Shown one piece after another: positions 1-10,860 of a stretch of DNA of 64,000 bases. Position 1 is the first letter of the stretch; every line of letters begins with the position of its first letter. A program made the translations under genes and the position numbers. Below the pieces are notes generated by a model. The model was not told the origin of the DNA, did not search any database, and saw nothing but the letters and a program-made list of their open reading frames with translations. Source of the stretch: Branchipolynoe longqiensis. Taxonomy: Eukaryota > Annelida > Polychaeta > Phyllodocida > Polynoidae. The stretch is taken from positions 150,882,407 through 150,946,406 of the forward strand of contig CM059186.1 of NCBI GenBank assembly GCA_030323885.1, in the 5' to 3' direction.

Positions 1-44
<44 letters not shown>

Positions 45-756
45 GTCAGTCAGTCAGTCAGTCAGTCAGTCAGTCAGTCAGTCAGTCAGTCAGTCAGTCA
101 GTCAGTCAGTCAGTCAGTCAGTCAGTCAGTCAGTCAGTCAGTCAGTCAGTCAGTCAGTCAGTCAGTCAGTCAGTCAGTCAGTCAGTCAGTCAGTCAGTCA
201 GTCAGTCAGTCAGTCAGTCAGTCAGTCAGTCAGTCAGTCAGTCAGTCAGTCAGTCAGTCAGTCAGTCAGTCAGTCAGTCAGTCAGTCAGTCAGTCAGTCA
301 GTCAGTCAGTCAGTCAGTCAGTCAGTCAGTCAGTCAGTCAGTCAGTCAGTCAGTCAGTCAGTCAGTCAGTCAGTCAGTCAGTCAGTCAGTCAGTCAGTCA
401 GTCAGTCAGTCAGTCAGTCAGTCAGTCAGTCAGTCAGTCAGTCAGTCAGTCAGTCAGTCAGTCAGTCAGTCAGTCAGTCAGTCAGTCAGTCAGTCAGTCA
501 GTCAGTCAGTCAGTCAGTCAGTCAGTCAGTCAGTCAGTCAGTCAGTCAGTCAGTCAGTCAGTCAGTCAGTCAGTCAGTCAGTCAGTCAGTCAGTCAGTCA
601 GTCAGTCAGTCAGTCAGTCAGTCAGTCAGTCAGTCAGTCAGTCAGTCAGTCAGTCAGTCAGTCAGTCAGTCAGTCAGTCAGTCAGTCAGTCAGTCAGTCA
701 GTCAGTCAGTCAGTCAGTCAGTCAGTCAGAGTTTGTTTGTTTGTTTGTTTGTTTTC
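1..756. repeat. Tetranucleotide microsatellite (GACA)n then (GTCA)n, then (GTTT)n
   Basis: About 44 bases of GACA units switch to roughly 680 bases of uninterrupted GTCA units, followed by a short GTTT run. The array continues past the window edge. It has no coding meaning. So long a perfect tetranucleotide array suggests recent expansion or an assembly collapse point. Confidence 0.98.
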
Positions 757-2195
757 CCGCCGACGAATAGCTAGTCCCTTTAACGACTACTGTAGCCGAC
801 GCATCCCTCGACCCTCCCGCGGGCCGCGGGGGCCGCGCATGAGTCAGAATACAGTCAAAACACCAACTTTTGGCCATCAAATTGTAGAGTTGCGATTCCA
901 GTTAGAGTCAATGTAAGACCAGTTTTAGGAAGATAAAATGCTAAAGTTTCCCATTATGATAGTTAACATACACATTCAAGTCAGTCTTAACTCTGATTTC
1001 TGCATCTGAAGACTTGAATGGCTTGGTAAAATGCCTTTCAAATGTCACACAGCACTGAAAATGGTCTCTATCTGTGCCTCACTCTGTTGTGCTTCAAACC
1101 CAGATGTAGCAGTCAATGCAGTGTGCATGTGTTGCACATGTGGTACCGTTTTCCGACATGACTGGGCTGTTCAGAAAGTCGCTAGAAGTTGTACGAGTTT
1201 TATCGCACCGCGACAGTGGCGTTCCCGGCGGATTCCGGGGTACCTAGCATGTGTGAACATAGATAAAAGATTCACCCTGACAGTACAGGGGTGAAAACCA
1301 ACCCATTAGAAAAGCTGGCGAAGAATTTCGACATGCTGGGGAAATTAATTGAGTGAATAATGTCTTAATTTAAGAAGCAAAATATATTCTTTATGTATGT
1401 TTTTATATTTACCTGCTACCTTTGAGTTGAAAAATGTAATAAAACAACTAGTTTAATCAGATTTAAAAATGAAATCGATGGCGTTCTATGGCCGCCAGCT
1501 TGTCCTTTTGCATTCTCTCCCATTTCACCAACCCTGTGCCTATATAATTATCCATTTGATACTGGAGGCAGGCATTCTACTTCCTGTTCTATACTAAAGC
1601 TATTTTCGCCTGTATTTACACTACGTTGTCATTCACCCATGTACCAAAATTACCGGGTGAATCTTTTATCTAGTGTGAACATAACTCAAACTAGCTTAGT
1701 TGAGGCAGCTTAAGCACATGGATGGATACTGCTTCCTGATATAGATACTGTTTGTAACCTTACGACGGTTACCGGTTACAGAACTGCAACATTAATAGAG
1801 AGGCTCCGATAAATCGGCCCAATCTTTGGTTGAAGATTTAACTTCAGTAGGGAGTGTTGTAGAAGCTGGGGACATCTTTAGAACATTGTAACGGCGAAGT
1901 GGTAGTTGAGCACTTGTATCCAGTCGACAGCAGCAAGGTATTCGAGGAAGGGTGGGTAAAGATGGGTGCAACAGTGGTTCCAGCAATGAGAACAAGACAG
2001 AGAAATCGTAAAGGTGAAGGGCCCCACCCAAGAACACAACTCCCCTGGTCAGGGGAAAAAGAATGCCTGGGACAGTCTAGGAAAGAGAAATGAGGAGAGT
2101 TGAGTCAAAGGACCATGTCTATTTGTTCTATGGTGACCAACCAGCGAGCCATAGACACGGACAGAGTAAGAGTAGCAAGTGAAATGCCGGCGGGC
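757..2195. other. Intergenic stretch without a recognised gene
   Basis: Unique-looking, AT-leaning DNA with a short GC-rich patch near 805-840. The small open frames here (for example 1031-1294) have no recognisable domain and ordinary stop density around them. I see no tRNA, promoter or element termini. Confidence 0.6.
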
Positions 2196-2196
2196 C

Positions 2197-2365
2197 TAAC
2201 AGGTAGTTGCTTTTATAGTAGTTAGAACACATTTTTGGACCGTCCTACATGTTTGGACCATCCCATTTTTTCATATATCATATAGAGACTGCTTCCTAAC
2301 AGGTAGTTGCTTTTGATAGTGGTTGGAGCACATGTTTGGACCGTCCTACTCTTCCCATCTCTTGT
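2197..2365. repeat. Imperfect direct repeat, 100-bp spacing
   Basis: A block beginning TAACAGGTAGTTGCTTTT at 2197 recurs at 2297. Both copies are followed by a diverged GGACCGTCCTAC segment. This is a local duplication of unknown origin. Confidence 0.75.
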
Positions 2366-2435
2366 TAGGTATATTGTTTGTATACATGTATGTACTTGTG
2401 CATGTGGATGTATGTATGTATGTGTGGATACCCAT

Positions 2436-2490
2436 CCTGATATGACCTTAGATGTTGCTAGGATGTAAAACAATAACAAACAAACATCGT
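2436..2490 (+). repeat. SINE tail fragment, opposite orientation to the other copies
   Basis: The reverse complement of this stretch matches the conserved tail of the window's tRNA-derived SINE family (GTCCTGGCAACATCTAAGG). Only the tail is present; the tRNA-like head is missing. It is the reverse orientation of most copies listed elsewhere. Confidence 0.65.
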
Positions 2491-2747
2491 TCTGAGCCGG
2501 TTTAACGCACGTGTCTGAACGAGACACACTTTGAAAACTCTGTATGTGTCAACGCGCTGCTAGTTTGACTCATGCAGTTCGCCTCATCTAAGTCGACCTA
2601 ACGTTATATGTGTGAACACAGCTTAGGACTAGGCAGGGGTGAATCTTTGTACCATAGGTTTAGACCGCCGGGCTAGGCATACGGCTCACATACGAGTTGC
2701 CACTGCCATCTTTTATTTACCCATACTTAGGTAAGTTAGGACCTAAG

Positions 2748-3290
2748 TTATGTAATATGAATAAGCATTGCTTAGGACCGACCCCCGGGCCGGGCCGTAT
2801 TAGATTAACACGACCCGGGCGACTATAATTTTAAATCGATTAATAAATCAGATTAATGAAATGGAAATATAACTAAACTATAGAATCAAAAAATACTTTA
2901 AATCATATTTTGCTGTAGTTATATCAGTTATTATTTTTTTAAAGAACAAAACTTGTGGATTAAGCAGAGTAGCACAGAGGACACATACACTGGTCTGGGT
3001 GAAGTCATCAGTTGTTCCTCGATTCGGCGTGTGCTACTCTGCAGCAGAGCGGCGTTAAGCCCATACGCTATTATTAACCAGTCGTTGTCGTCCACCCTGT
3101 TTGCTGCATAGTGAAGCTTGACGAGCGATTTTCGTTTCCATTTGCTGGATTTTGATTATTCAACACGAGTATACAAATGGCGGCCCCCATATAGGGCTGT
3201 TTCCATTTGCTGGATTTTGGTGATTTCATTTTCCACCTCTATTCCACCGAGTATTATTCACGTATAGTTTAATTTTGGCTGACTGAGTTT
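2748..3290. repeat. Copy of a dispersed repeat ending TGCTTAGGACCGACC
   Basis: The segments AATATGAATAAGCATTGCTTAGG (2753 on) and GTTTCCATTTGCTGGATTTTG (about 3135 and 3200), with a nearby 'acaaatggcggc' block, recur at 11631-11990, 12595-12800 and, reversed, at 22942-23200. The copies are diverged and rearranged. No coding capacity is visible, so this looks like a non-autonomous element family. Confidence 0.6.
2966..3058. repeat. Fold-back repeat CAGAGTAGCAC / GTGCTACTCTG
   Basis: A short inverted repeat has arms CAGAGTAGCAC and GTGCTACTCTG around an ACACTGGTC core. A second copy lies at 12410-12525, with the same arms and core. The family resembles small terminal-inverted-repeat elements, but I cannot assign a superfamily. 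Confidence 0.6.
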
Positions 3291-3806
3291 AGCACCAACG
3301 GCAATCATGGCGGATTTCCAAGTGCTTATATTATTGCCCACTGCGCAAATTTAATATAGGATATACCGTACATCAGGTCTTAAAAAGCACTGATCGCAAC
3401 CATCAATTTCAATGAAACTTCACAAATCATCAGGTAAATAATGAAACAATTATGCAATCATATATAAACTAATATTTCACTCAACTTCAGTAGCAATAAT
3501 GATGACTTTGATGACTGCTGGTGTTCAAGCACGTTGTACTTAATTTACTAATTCATTTTTTAACAACGTGGGAAATTTGTTGGTAATAGATTAAAAGAAG
3601 CATATATTATTCCATTTAAGAAACTTTTAATAATTATGAAAAATATAAACTAGTCCCAGTGCCTCTCCCATGTGTTACAGTACTCAAGATGGAACAGTGA
3701 ACCAGCTTGATTACTATTTGTGTCATGCTGGTCACTAGTGGACACAATGTATATAAGCACAGATTTGCCCAGAACCAGTTTCAGCAGTACTGAAACTTGT
3801 ACCTGG
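3291..3806. other. Intergenic stretch, nothing recognised
   Basis: AT-rich sequence. I see no gene, element termini or RNA gene. An ATG GCG GAT context at about 3307 has no supporting open frame or splice pattern. Confidence 0.5.
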
Positions 3807-4117
3807 GCCGCGTTCAGGGTCCGTCTCGGAGGCGCCTCGGAGATGGTTGTGATGTCACGCTAGTCTGAACGGCAAAAGCAGTTTGTTGTCTCGAAAATGG
3901 CTGCCCCCATAGGCGGTGGCCATTTGCAATGGAAAAGCTGCGCTGTGATTGGCTGAAACCACTGAATGCGGTGGCCATTTTCGAAGCGCTTTTCATCTCC
4001 AGTCTGAAAAGGGAGGCATCTCCGAGACGCCGCCGAGACGCACCCTGAACGCAAATAAGCCAAAAAGCATCGTGGAGACATCTCCGCAGCGCCTGCAAGA
4101 CGCACCCTGAATGCGGC
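3807..4117. mobile_element. MITE-like element with about 39-bp imperfect terminal inverted repeats
   Basis: The left end, starting GCCGCGTTCAGGGTCCGTCT, is matched by the reverse complement of the right end, starting GCCGCATTCAGGGTGCGTCT, over about 39 bases with six mismatches. A subterminal copy of the same motif lies near 4020-4050. The element is about 311 bp, GC-rich against AT-rich flanks, and non-coding. I could not define a target duplication or superfamily. Confidence 0.7.
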
Positions 4118-4500
4118 TATGGCTGGTTTCTTGTTTCTCGTGAATCTGATCGGTAAAACATGGGAGCAGCCGCTGGAACCAGTATATCAGAAACAGCTCC
4201 TTCCGGTTTCTTGATTCTGGTGAATTTATTTTCCCCTCCTATGACTATTGGTATTGTTTGAATACGTGTTACACTGTTAGTCATTAGCCTCCCACCCTGG
4301 GTATGTCGGTATTGAAAATACAATTTCAGTTAGTACATTTCTTTCTGTTTTTAAAATGTATGTATAAGTATAATACGTATATATATATTATGCATGCAAT
4401 ATTAGTTTATTATTTCCGCTATAGTATAATACAGATTCTATAATTTATGATGTTGGGGGACCCATGACATACTTTAAAAAATAATTGTATTTTTGGTGTT
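4118..4500. other. Intergenic stretch, nothing recognised
   Basis: AT-rich DNA with a small TA-rich run near 4376-4395. No gene is visible. The phrase near 4285-4310 resembles the CCCACCC...GGTATG edge of the dispersed repeat listed at 2748. Confidence 0.45.
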
Positions 4501-4581
4501 CATTAGGTGATTAAGGATGGGAAATTTCAATCTCAGACAATTGGTCTTCCTCATTCACTGTTCCTTGCACTATCCTAGTAA
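4501..4581 (-). repeat. Left half of a SINE copy split by the gypsy insertion
   Basis: The text AATTGGTCTTCCTC...CCTTGCACTATCCTAGTAA matches the body of the SINE family (usually CTTGCCCTATCCTATTAATGCC). The matching continuation resumes at 9540 on the far side of the LTR element. This SINE is therefore the pre-existing target site. Confidence 0.75.
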
Positions 4582-4719
4582 TGTGATGGAAAGAGTGTAA
4601 CACAACTGCACGTGTCGACGTCTAGTTACTCAATGCTTTATTTATCTCAACCGCTGCTACACTGGTACCTCGCAGCGCTCGCTGGTGCCCGGCGCCCCAG
4701 CCGGGTACAATACATAACA
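4582..4719 (-). repeat. 3' LTR of the gypsy element (138 bp)
   Basis: Begins TGTGATGGAAAG and ends TACATAACA on the + strand. It matches 9402-9539 base for base by eye. The minus-strand LTR contains the AATAAA-type string seen on + as GCTTTATTTATC (about 4632-4643), a plausible polyadenylation signal. Confidence 0.95.
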
Positions 4720-4731
4720 TCTCCCTTTTTA
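4720..4731 (-). other. Polypurine tract of the gypsy element
   Basis: Read on the minus strand, AAAAAGGGAGA lies directly against the 3' LTR, where plus-strand DNA priming occurs in LTR retroelements. Confidence 0.8.
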
Positions 4732-5542
4732 TAAACAATATAAGATGAACTTGAATAAACACAAATGGCATGTACGGTTTAACACGGTGACAATCACCCA
4801 ATGCGTCCGCCTCGCACCGCTGGGATTTTAACCCTCGTGCCTCAGAGTTCAGTCCTAGTGTTTCCTTTTATAAACAATATAAGATGGAGCTGGAATAAAC
4901 ACAAATGGCATGTACGGTTTAACACGGTGATAATCACCCACTGAGTCCTTTGTATTTACCATACTCGTCCTTGGACTATGTTGACGCGCAGTTCTCAAAA
5001 CCGCCTTTTGTCCATTGCGTCAAATCACACGTACACACTCTTATCTCCTCTTTGTGTGAAAAAAAAACGAGAGAAAAAAACTACAGTTTGAGTATACCGA
5101 TACACAAAACAACAAAACAAAAAAAAACACAATGTAATATACATATATGTGTCAGTTTATAACTTGCACGAATAGTCAATGGGCAGCTTTTATCAGGCAC
5201 TCGGGTGAGTTGTCATTCCCGCATGCACATACCGTCAAACAATTTCTGAGACAACAGATGTATTCTCTCAGAATAGACTTCACCCCGAGTTCCCAGTTCG
5301 GCACTGCCCTTATCTGGACCGGTTCCACATACTACTGATTAACTTATCTGACTACAGAACTTACCCTACTCCTTCAATTTGTTTCTCAGCCTTTTAATTG
5401 GTCTTAAACCCGACAGCTTGCTGATAAGCATGTCGAACTTTAAGTCCACTAGCGATAGCCTAGCCTTTCCACCGGCCTAATCTCTCTTCCACGCCGAGTG
5501 CGATAAGGCGTGGACTGTGTTTCGGTTTTTCCATTACCGCTA
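4723..5542 (-). other. Non-coding 3' region of the gypsy element with an internal direct repeat
   Basis: About 820 bases separate the integrase stop from the 3' LTR. A block of about 75 bases (TATAAACAATATAAGATG..., with CATGTACGGTTTAACACGGTGA) occurs at about 4730-4800 and again at 4868-4940. The spacer between them contains a SINE-like CGTCCGCCTCGC...phrase. No envelope-like protein is visible; the small plus-strand frames are shadows. Confidence 0.7.
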
Positions 5543-7156
5543 TCAGACTGTGGCACAGGCGTGTTGATACCCTGACGAATCGGACTCACGTTCCCACGTG
5601 TCGGGAAAAATGTGTTTTCTATTTCTTTTTACTGTGAGTCCTTTGCTATTCAATATCCCATAGCTACCTGAGTCTTTCCCCTTCTCTTTTACGACAACCC
5701 CAGGTGCCCAATCTCCCTTGTGTGTCAGGTATTGTACCTGCTCCCCTGCCTGTAGTTGTCTGTACGGTCGTCCTGCGTGTCGGTCATAGAATCCCTTCTG
5801 GGTAGCTTGTACTTTCTGTATTTGTCTGTGTCTTATAGTTACCGTTTTGGCCTTTAGATGTGTGCTCAATATTGGTAGTTTCGATCTAAGTTTCCGACTC
5901 ATTAATAATTGAGCCGGTGAGGCATCCAAGCCTATTACCGGAGTGTTCCGGAAGTTGAGCAATGCTAGATTATAATCTTTTGATTCTTTTCTGGCCTTTT
6001 TCATCATAGTTTTGACTGTCTGGATGTGTCGCTCCGCTTGACCATTGCTTTGTGGATAATGCGGGCTGGAAAATACAACCTGAAAATCATATTCAGCTGC
6101 AAATTCCCTATATTCTACGCTTGCAAACTGTGGTCCATTATCAGAAACCACTACCGCTGGAATACCGTGTCTGCCAAACACCTGTTTCATCATGCCTATA
6201 ACTGCCTTGCTAGTGGTAGTTTGCAACTCTACTACTTCCGGATATTTGGAAAAATAGTCAACCAATATTAAGTAATGCTGGTCCCCTAACTGAAATAAAT
6301 CAGCTCCTACCTTGTTATATGGAATGCATGGTATGTCATGGGGTTGCAATGGTTCCTTATGTTGCCTGTTTCTATACTGCTGGCATAAACTACACCTCTG
6401 AATCAAATCTTCCAACTGAGTCTGCATCCCTGGCCAAAACACATGTTCTCTCGATAATGTTTTACTTTTCATGATACCCTGATGGGTCTCGTGTAGCTTG
6501 TCAAGCACTGATTTTCGCACTTGCTTTGGTATGATTATACGACTACCTTTCAGCAACACATCCCCTTGCCTTGTAATTTCGTGCCGGAATGTGTGGTATG
6601 GTAGTGCTACGGCTGGCACTTTATGTTTATCTTCCGGCCACCCATTGTCAACCATGTCGGCCACCCCAATCAACTCAGTATCCCGTCCCGTTTCAGATCT
6701 GATCTGCTGCATACACCCCTGCACGACCCCTATCGCTGCCACGCTTATCTCGTTGTCAAACAGGTCGCCGGGTCCGGTCTTGGTGCTGTGGTCTCGGGAG
6801 AGGGCGTCTGCAACGAACATATTACATCCTTTGATATGTACCAACTCTAGATCATAGTTTTGCAGACGCATCCGCATGCGTTGCATACGGGCCGACAATT
6901 GATGGAGAGGCTTATCTACAATTGATACCAAGGGCTTATGATCCGTTTCAGTGCGTACTTTCTTGCCAAAAATGTAATTGTGAAATTTAGTGCACCCAAA
7001 GCATATGGCCAAAAGCTCTTTCTCAATCACAGCATAGCTACTTTGTGTAGCATCCAGAGCCTTAGAAGCCATGGCAATCGGATGCCCTTCCTGCATCAAA
7101 GCTGCGCCGAGTCCCGACTTGGACGCATCTACTTGTAGAGTGATTACTTTGTTCAC
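5543..7156 (-). pseudogene. pol: Gypsy pol, RNase H and integrase part (third frame segment)
   Basis: An open frame of 537 codons. The first about 110 residues are a Ty3/gypsy RNase H (LQVDASKSGLGAAL, later ADALSRD). An H..H..C..C integrase zinc motif follows (HETHQG ... CSLCQQ). The catalytic core has the first Asp near GADLFQL/LVDYFSKYPE, the second in VVSDNGPQF, and the Glu in SNGQAERH. A C-terminal DNA-binding tail ends in a stop at 5543. It would be read as the end of a Gag-Pol polyprotein. The first Met of the open frame is not a real start, because the homology continues upstream in another frame across a break near 7160-7200. RNase H removes template RNA; integrase joins the cDNA to host DNA. 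Confidence 0.9.
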
Positions 7157-7157
7157 A

Positions 7158-7616
7158 TCATAGAAACGGAGAACGGGAGCCCGTGTTTATCATTCTTTTT
7201 AACATTTCAAATGCCTTTACTTGCTCGGCTTCCCAGTGCCAAGCGGTCTCTTTGTTAGTTAATACGCGTAAGGGTTTAGTGATCTCCGCCAGATTGGGAA
7301 GAAATTTCGCAACATATGCTATCATTCCGAGAAACCGTTGAACGGATTGCTTATCTGTGGGTGTGGGCATGTCAGTAATGGCTTGTACTCTTTCCTTGTT
7401 AGGCGTAATACCGTGTTCAGAAATTACATGACCTACATATTCAACACTCCGCTTACATATATTCGATTTAGCTGGGTTTAAGCGCAAATTTACTTTTCTT
7501 GCCCGCTCGAGAACTGCTTTCAAATTTTCATTATGTTCATGCAGTGAGTTACCATATACAAGAATATCATCAGTTATTACATTGACGCCCTTTAAGTCAT
7601 GCAGAATTCTGTTCAT
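7158..7616 (-). pseudogene. pol: Gypsy pol, C-terminal reverse transcriptase part (second frame segment)
   Basis: A 152-codon frame holding the back half of the reverse transcriptase. It has the active-site region VITDDILVYG (the DD pair of the catalytic motif), the following NLRLNPAKS and VEYVGHVISEHGI segments, and thumb/connection residues (RFLGMIAYVAKFLPNLAEITKPL). Both ends are frame breaks relative to neighbouring segments: upstream near a T-run at about 7645, and downstream near 7160-7200. Its apparent start is therefore artificial. Each break looks like a single-base change at or near a short homopolymer, so decay and sequencing error are both possible. Confidence 0.9.
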
Positions 7617-9423
7617 CTCGTATATGAATATGTCGCCGGCGGTTTTTTATCCCGAACGGCAACCTAGTGTACCGAAAACGGCCCCACGGCGTGTTGAACG
7701 TACACAACTTTGAACTGTCAGTATCGAGCTGAATTTGCCAATATCCACTTTTCGCGTCTACCACCGAAAAATACTTAGCACCGTCTAGCTTGGCAACGAC
7801 CTCCTCGATCGTTCTAGTAGGATATGGCCCCCGCTTAATAGCTTTGTTAAGTTTAGTTGGATCTAAACAAATGCGGATTTTATCATTCTTTTTTACTATC
7901 GTGATCGAATTCACCCATGGGGTTGGCTCAGTCTCCTCAACGATCACACCTAGCTCAAGCATTCTATCAAGTTCGCTTCGTACTTTATCCTCAATAGCAT
8001 GAGGCACTCGTCTGGGAGGATCCACTACTGGCGGCACAGTGTCATCTACATGAATTTTTGCCTCCACTTTAATAGTGCCCAAACCACTAAATACATCATG
8101 AAATTTAGTTACCATGTCCGTAGCTTGCCTGTGGGCACTGTCGCACTTGTTGTCGGTCGCCTCCTTCTGCACACTATCAATGCGGGACAGTATGCGCATC
8201 CGTACGCAAGCGTCCTTTCCCAGAATCGGACATCCCGTGTCCGTGATCTGGAAACGTAGCCACTGGCCACGCACTTGAAGATTCGTCTCACCCAGTGGCT
8301 TTATCCGCTGCCCCGAATACGTCACCAACCGGCACTGCGATTTCGACATCTCCGCAGATTTCATCCGCTTGAATATTCCTACTGGAATGATGTTGGCCTC
8401 GGACCCTGTGTCAAGTTTGAACTGCACTTCAAACCCATCCACAGGTATGGTTGCATACCACAACTCGGCGTCGCCCTCCCGATCTGTTGATACTGCTCCC
8501 ACAAACAAATCGGTTTCGGTCTCGGCCTGCTCGTCATCCCAGCCCTCATCGTCGTCAAGCACAATCTCATTTACTGATGTCATTTTGCTCCGACACACTT
8601 TTGCAAAATGTCCAATTTTACTGCACACGTCGCACGCCTTGCCTTTGGCGGGGCATGCCTCACGGTCCCGCCGATGCGCATATCCACACCAGCTACACTT
8701 GACCTGAGCGACGCCAGGCTTGCCTCGGTACTCACGGCTGGCACCTGCTGCCGGCCGTCCGTCTCTCGGCCGCTGTGTTGACGCCGCCGGTCGGCCCGGC
8801 TCCCGCTGCCGTAACGAATCCAAAGCACACTCGACGGTACCACTGGAGAGCTGTTTAGTATGATGTTCACTCATGCGACACATCTCCTCACATCCTCTCA
8901 AAGTCAGTTTAGGCGTCTGGAGCAACCGATCTCTTAGTTTGTCACACTTTATGCCACTGACGAGCCTGTCACATAGCAACGATTCTTCCAACTCGCCGTA
9001 CTCACACTGACCTACGCGATGTCTCAGCTCCCGTACATACGTGTCCATGCTTTCCTGGCCTTGGTTGAAGGTATTGAACTTGTAACGAGTCACGGTAATG
9101 TTCGTTTTACCCTCGCAGTATTCTCTGAATGCTTCCTTCAACGGCCGAAGTTTGTCAACTTCTCCCGCGGCGAATCTCATAGCCTGATGCACTTTTTGTG
9201 CCTCTGCACCGGCCACGTGCAGGAACACGCAACATTGAACCTTTTCACTTCGGCTCTGTACTCCTGCAGCGGTAGCGTATATGTTGAAAGCGTGAATCCA
9301 CGTCTTCCAATTTGCAGACAAGTTGTCCTCCAAGCTCAACGGCCCGGGAGGCTTCAATCCTGGTAACGACATGCCCGCCAAAGGTTCCGCCTCTGACACC
9401 ATGTGATGGAAAGAGTGTAACAC
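7597..9423 (-). pseudogene. gag-pol: Gypsy gag, protease and N-terminal reverse transcriptase (first frame segment)
   Basis: An open frame of 608 codons. Gag occupies about the first 250 residues (capsid-like helical region, then a basic linker). Two Cys-rich knuckles follow: a CSWCGYAHRRDREAC variant and a canonical CDVCSKIGHFAKVC (CX2CX4HX4C). The retropepsin motif LDTGSEANIIP comes next. Reverse transcriptase starts around TPWVNSITIVKKNDKIRICLD and runs to TRLPFG before the frame is lost near 7640. The frame runs open into the LTR; one ATG spans the LTR/PBS junction (9402-9400) and the next lies at 9372-9370. Gag packages RNA, the protease matures the polyprotein, and RT copies the RNA. 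Confidence 0.9.
9383..9401 (-). other. Primer-binding site of the gypsy element
   Basis: Read on the minus strand, TGGTGTCAGAGGCGGAACC begins at the base immediately after the 5' LTR. TGG is the complement of the tRNA CCA end, and TGTCAG fits the 3' end of animal leucine tRNAs. The exact isoacceptor is an inference. Confidence 0.8.
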
Positions 9424-9539
9424 AACTGCACGTGTCGACGTCTAGTTACTCAATGCTTTATTTATCTCAACCGCTGCTACACTGGTACCTCGCAGCGCTC
9501 GCTGGTGCCCGGCGCCCCAGCCGGGTACAATACATAACA
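9402..9539 (-). repeat. 5' LTR of the gypsy element (138 bp)
   Basis: Identical to 4582-4719. It is followed directly by the GTAA target duplication (9540-9543). It would carry promoter and transcription start for the element; no clear TATA box is visible within so short an LTR. Confidence 0.95.
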
Positions 9540-9590
9540 GTAATGCTGAATGCTAGGTAGTGACAAGTATCAATGTTTAAGTCGACAAGT
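9540..9590 (-). repeat. Right half of the SINE copy split by the gypsy insertion
   Basis: GTAATGCTGAATGCTAGGTAGTGACAAGTATCAA matches the SINE body segment that follows 'CCTATCCTATTAATGCC' in intact copies (for example 53820-53860). It joins the left half at 4501-4581. Confidence 0.75.
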
Positions 9591-9812
9591 AAACATGTGG
9601 GCAGGGTATATTTTCAGCATGTTTTGCTGCAAACCACGGTTATCTTAATCTTGCCAGTTTGCCGAATAAAACTCCAGGCACACTGCTCATAACTTTTAGT
9701 TTTTTCTCGAGTCCAATGAAAATGATAATAGCACAGCTTATTTTTTCCCACTCCGAAAGCCTCTTTGCTACTAGAATTTGAATATGTTATTAAAATATTG
9801 CTGCCGTATATA

Positions 9813-10725
9813 GGTCTTTTCATGGTAAATGGGGCCAAAGTGTTACATGAGGGCTAAAAATTAATATTGTGTATTTCCCCTTTTTTTTTCACTGAGTAGT
9901 CAACTCTTGTCCATACATATACTAGTAATGTGTAGGAAAAGATAGTTCAGATTACCATCTTGTCAGAATAACACAAATTAATTGAGTAGCCAGCCTCAAG
10001 TGTGGATGTAACATATGATTAATTATTAACAACACTTTTTGTAAAGGAAATTTAATGCATGAAATAATTAATTGTTATGCTATGATACCCGAAGTATACA
10101 ACTGCACTGTAAAAGAAATATTGCAGGGAAGTTATATTGTTCCCTATTTTGAGTTGTGGATGTAACACAATAGAAGAGGACACCCACAAGAGTAGGGGAC
10201 TTCAACTTCAATTATTTTCATACACCTTTGTTGAAAAATGATATTACTAGTTATGGTATTATAAAATAAGCTTACACATGCAACTGTAGCAAGTGTTTTC
10301 TTACTGAAGCTCTGGTATTCCCAGAATAGCATATTCCCTGACATAGTAAGCAGGAGGCACCACAGTTACGTCCAGAACCAGTTTAATCACCATGGAATAT
10401 TAGAAAAAGATATGCAGGCAAGATGGACATTTATTTCAAGTGAGAGTGTACTTTTATTAGTTTAAAGACTAACAGGTAATATTCTATGCAAAATAAATGT
10501 CTAGTAGGCTGTAGAAAAGTCCACATTCTCCATATAACATATTCATGCCTTTAAAACACCATTAAAATAAAAATGAACATGGAAGCCTTAATTTGTTCAT
10601 ATCTATCCCTCTAAAGTGTAAGAATACCAGTTCTATAAAGAAAATAACTCCTCGACTCTTTCAATAATTGGCTTTGACCATTACATACTGGAAAACACAT
10701 TGGCCCCATTTACCATGAAACGACC
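9813..10725. mobile_element. Candidate inverted-repeat element of about 0.9 kb
   Basis: TCATGGTAAATGGGGCCAA at the left recurs as its reverse complement at the right (10700-10718), embedded in arms of about 31 bases. The interior is AT-rich and contains no recognisable transposase. The left arm lies just outside the split SINE, and WDR74 exon 2 follows at 10861. Superfamily unknown. Confidence 0.55.
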
Positions 10726-10860
10726 CAAAGTAAAAGTTCATTTCTATCCCCCTGACATGTCCAATAGCTAATGATAAAAATCAATGTGCGCTACAGGCGT
10801 CGTTATTATTCTATCCCCCACACTGATAATCCGACGTGGTCAAATTGCTGTTCTTTCCAG

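Larger units (their letters stand above)
4582..9539 (-). mobile_element. Full-length Ty3/gypsy LTR retrotransposon, 4958 bp, frame-broken
   Basis: The element has two identical 138-bp LTRs (TG...CA) with flanking GTAA target duplications at 4578-4581 and 9540-9543. A primer-binding site abuts the 5' LTR and a polypurine tract abuts the 3' LTR. On the minus strand the order is gag, zinc knuckles, protease, reverse transcriptase, RNase H, integrase. Integrase after RNase H is the Ty3/gypsy (Metaviridae) order. There is no envelope-like frame after integrase. The coding region is interrupted by two frame changes (near 7610-7640 and 7160-7200), so this copy is probably not autonomous. Identical LTRs indicate recent insertion. 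Confidence 0.95.

Noticed and set aside
1031..1294. 87-codon plus frame with many cysteines
   Set aside because: No recognisable cysteine-knot or zinc pattern, no signal peptide, no supporting exon context.
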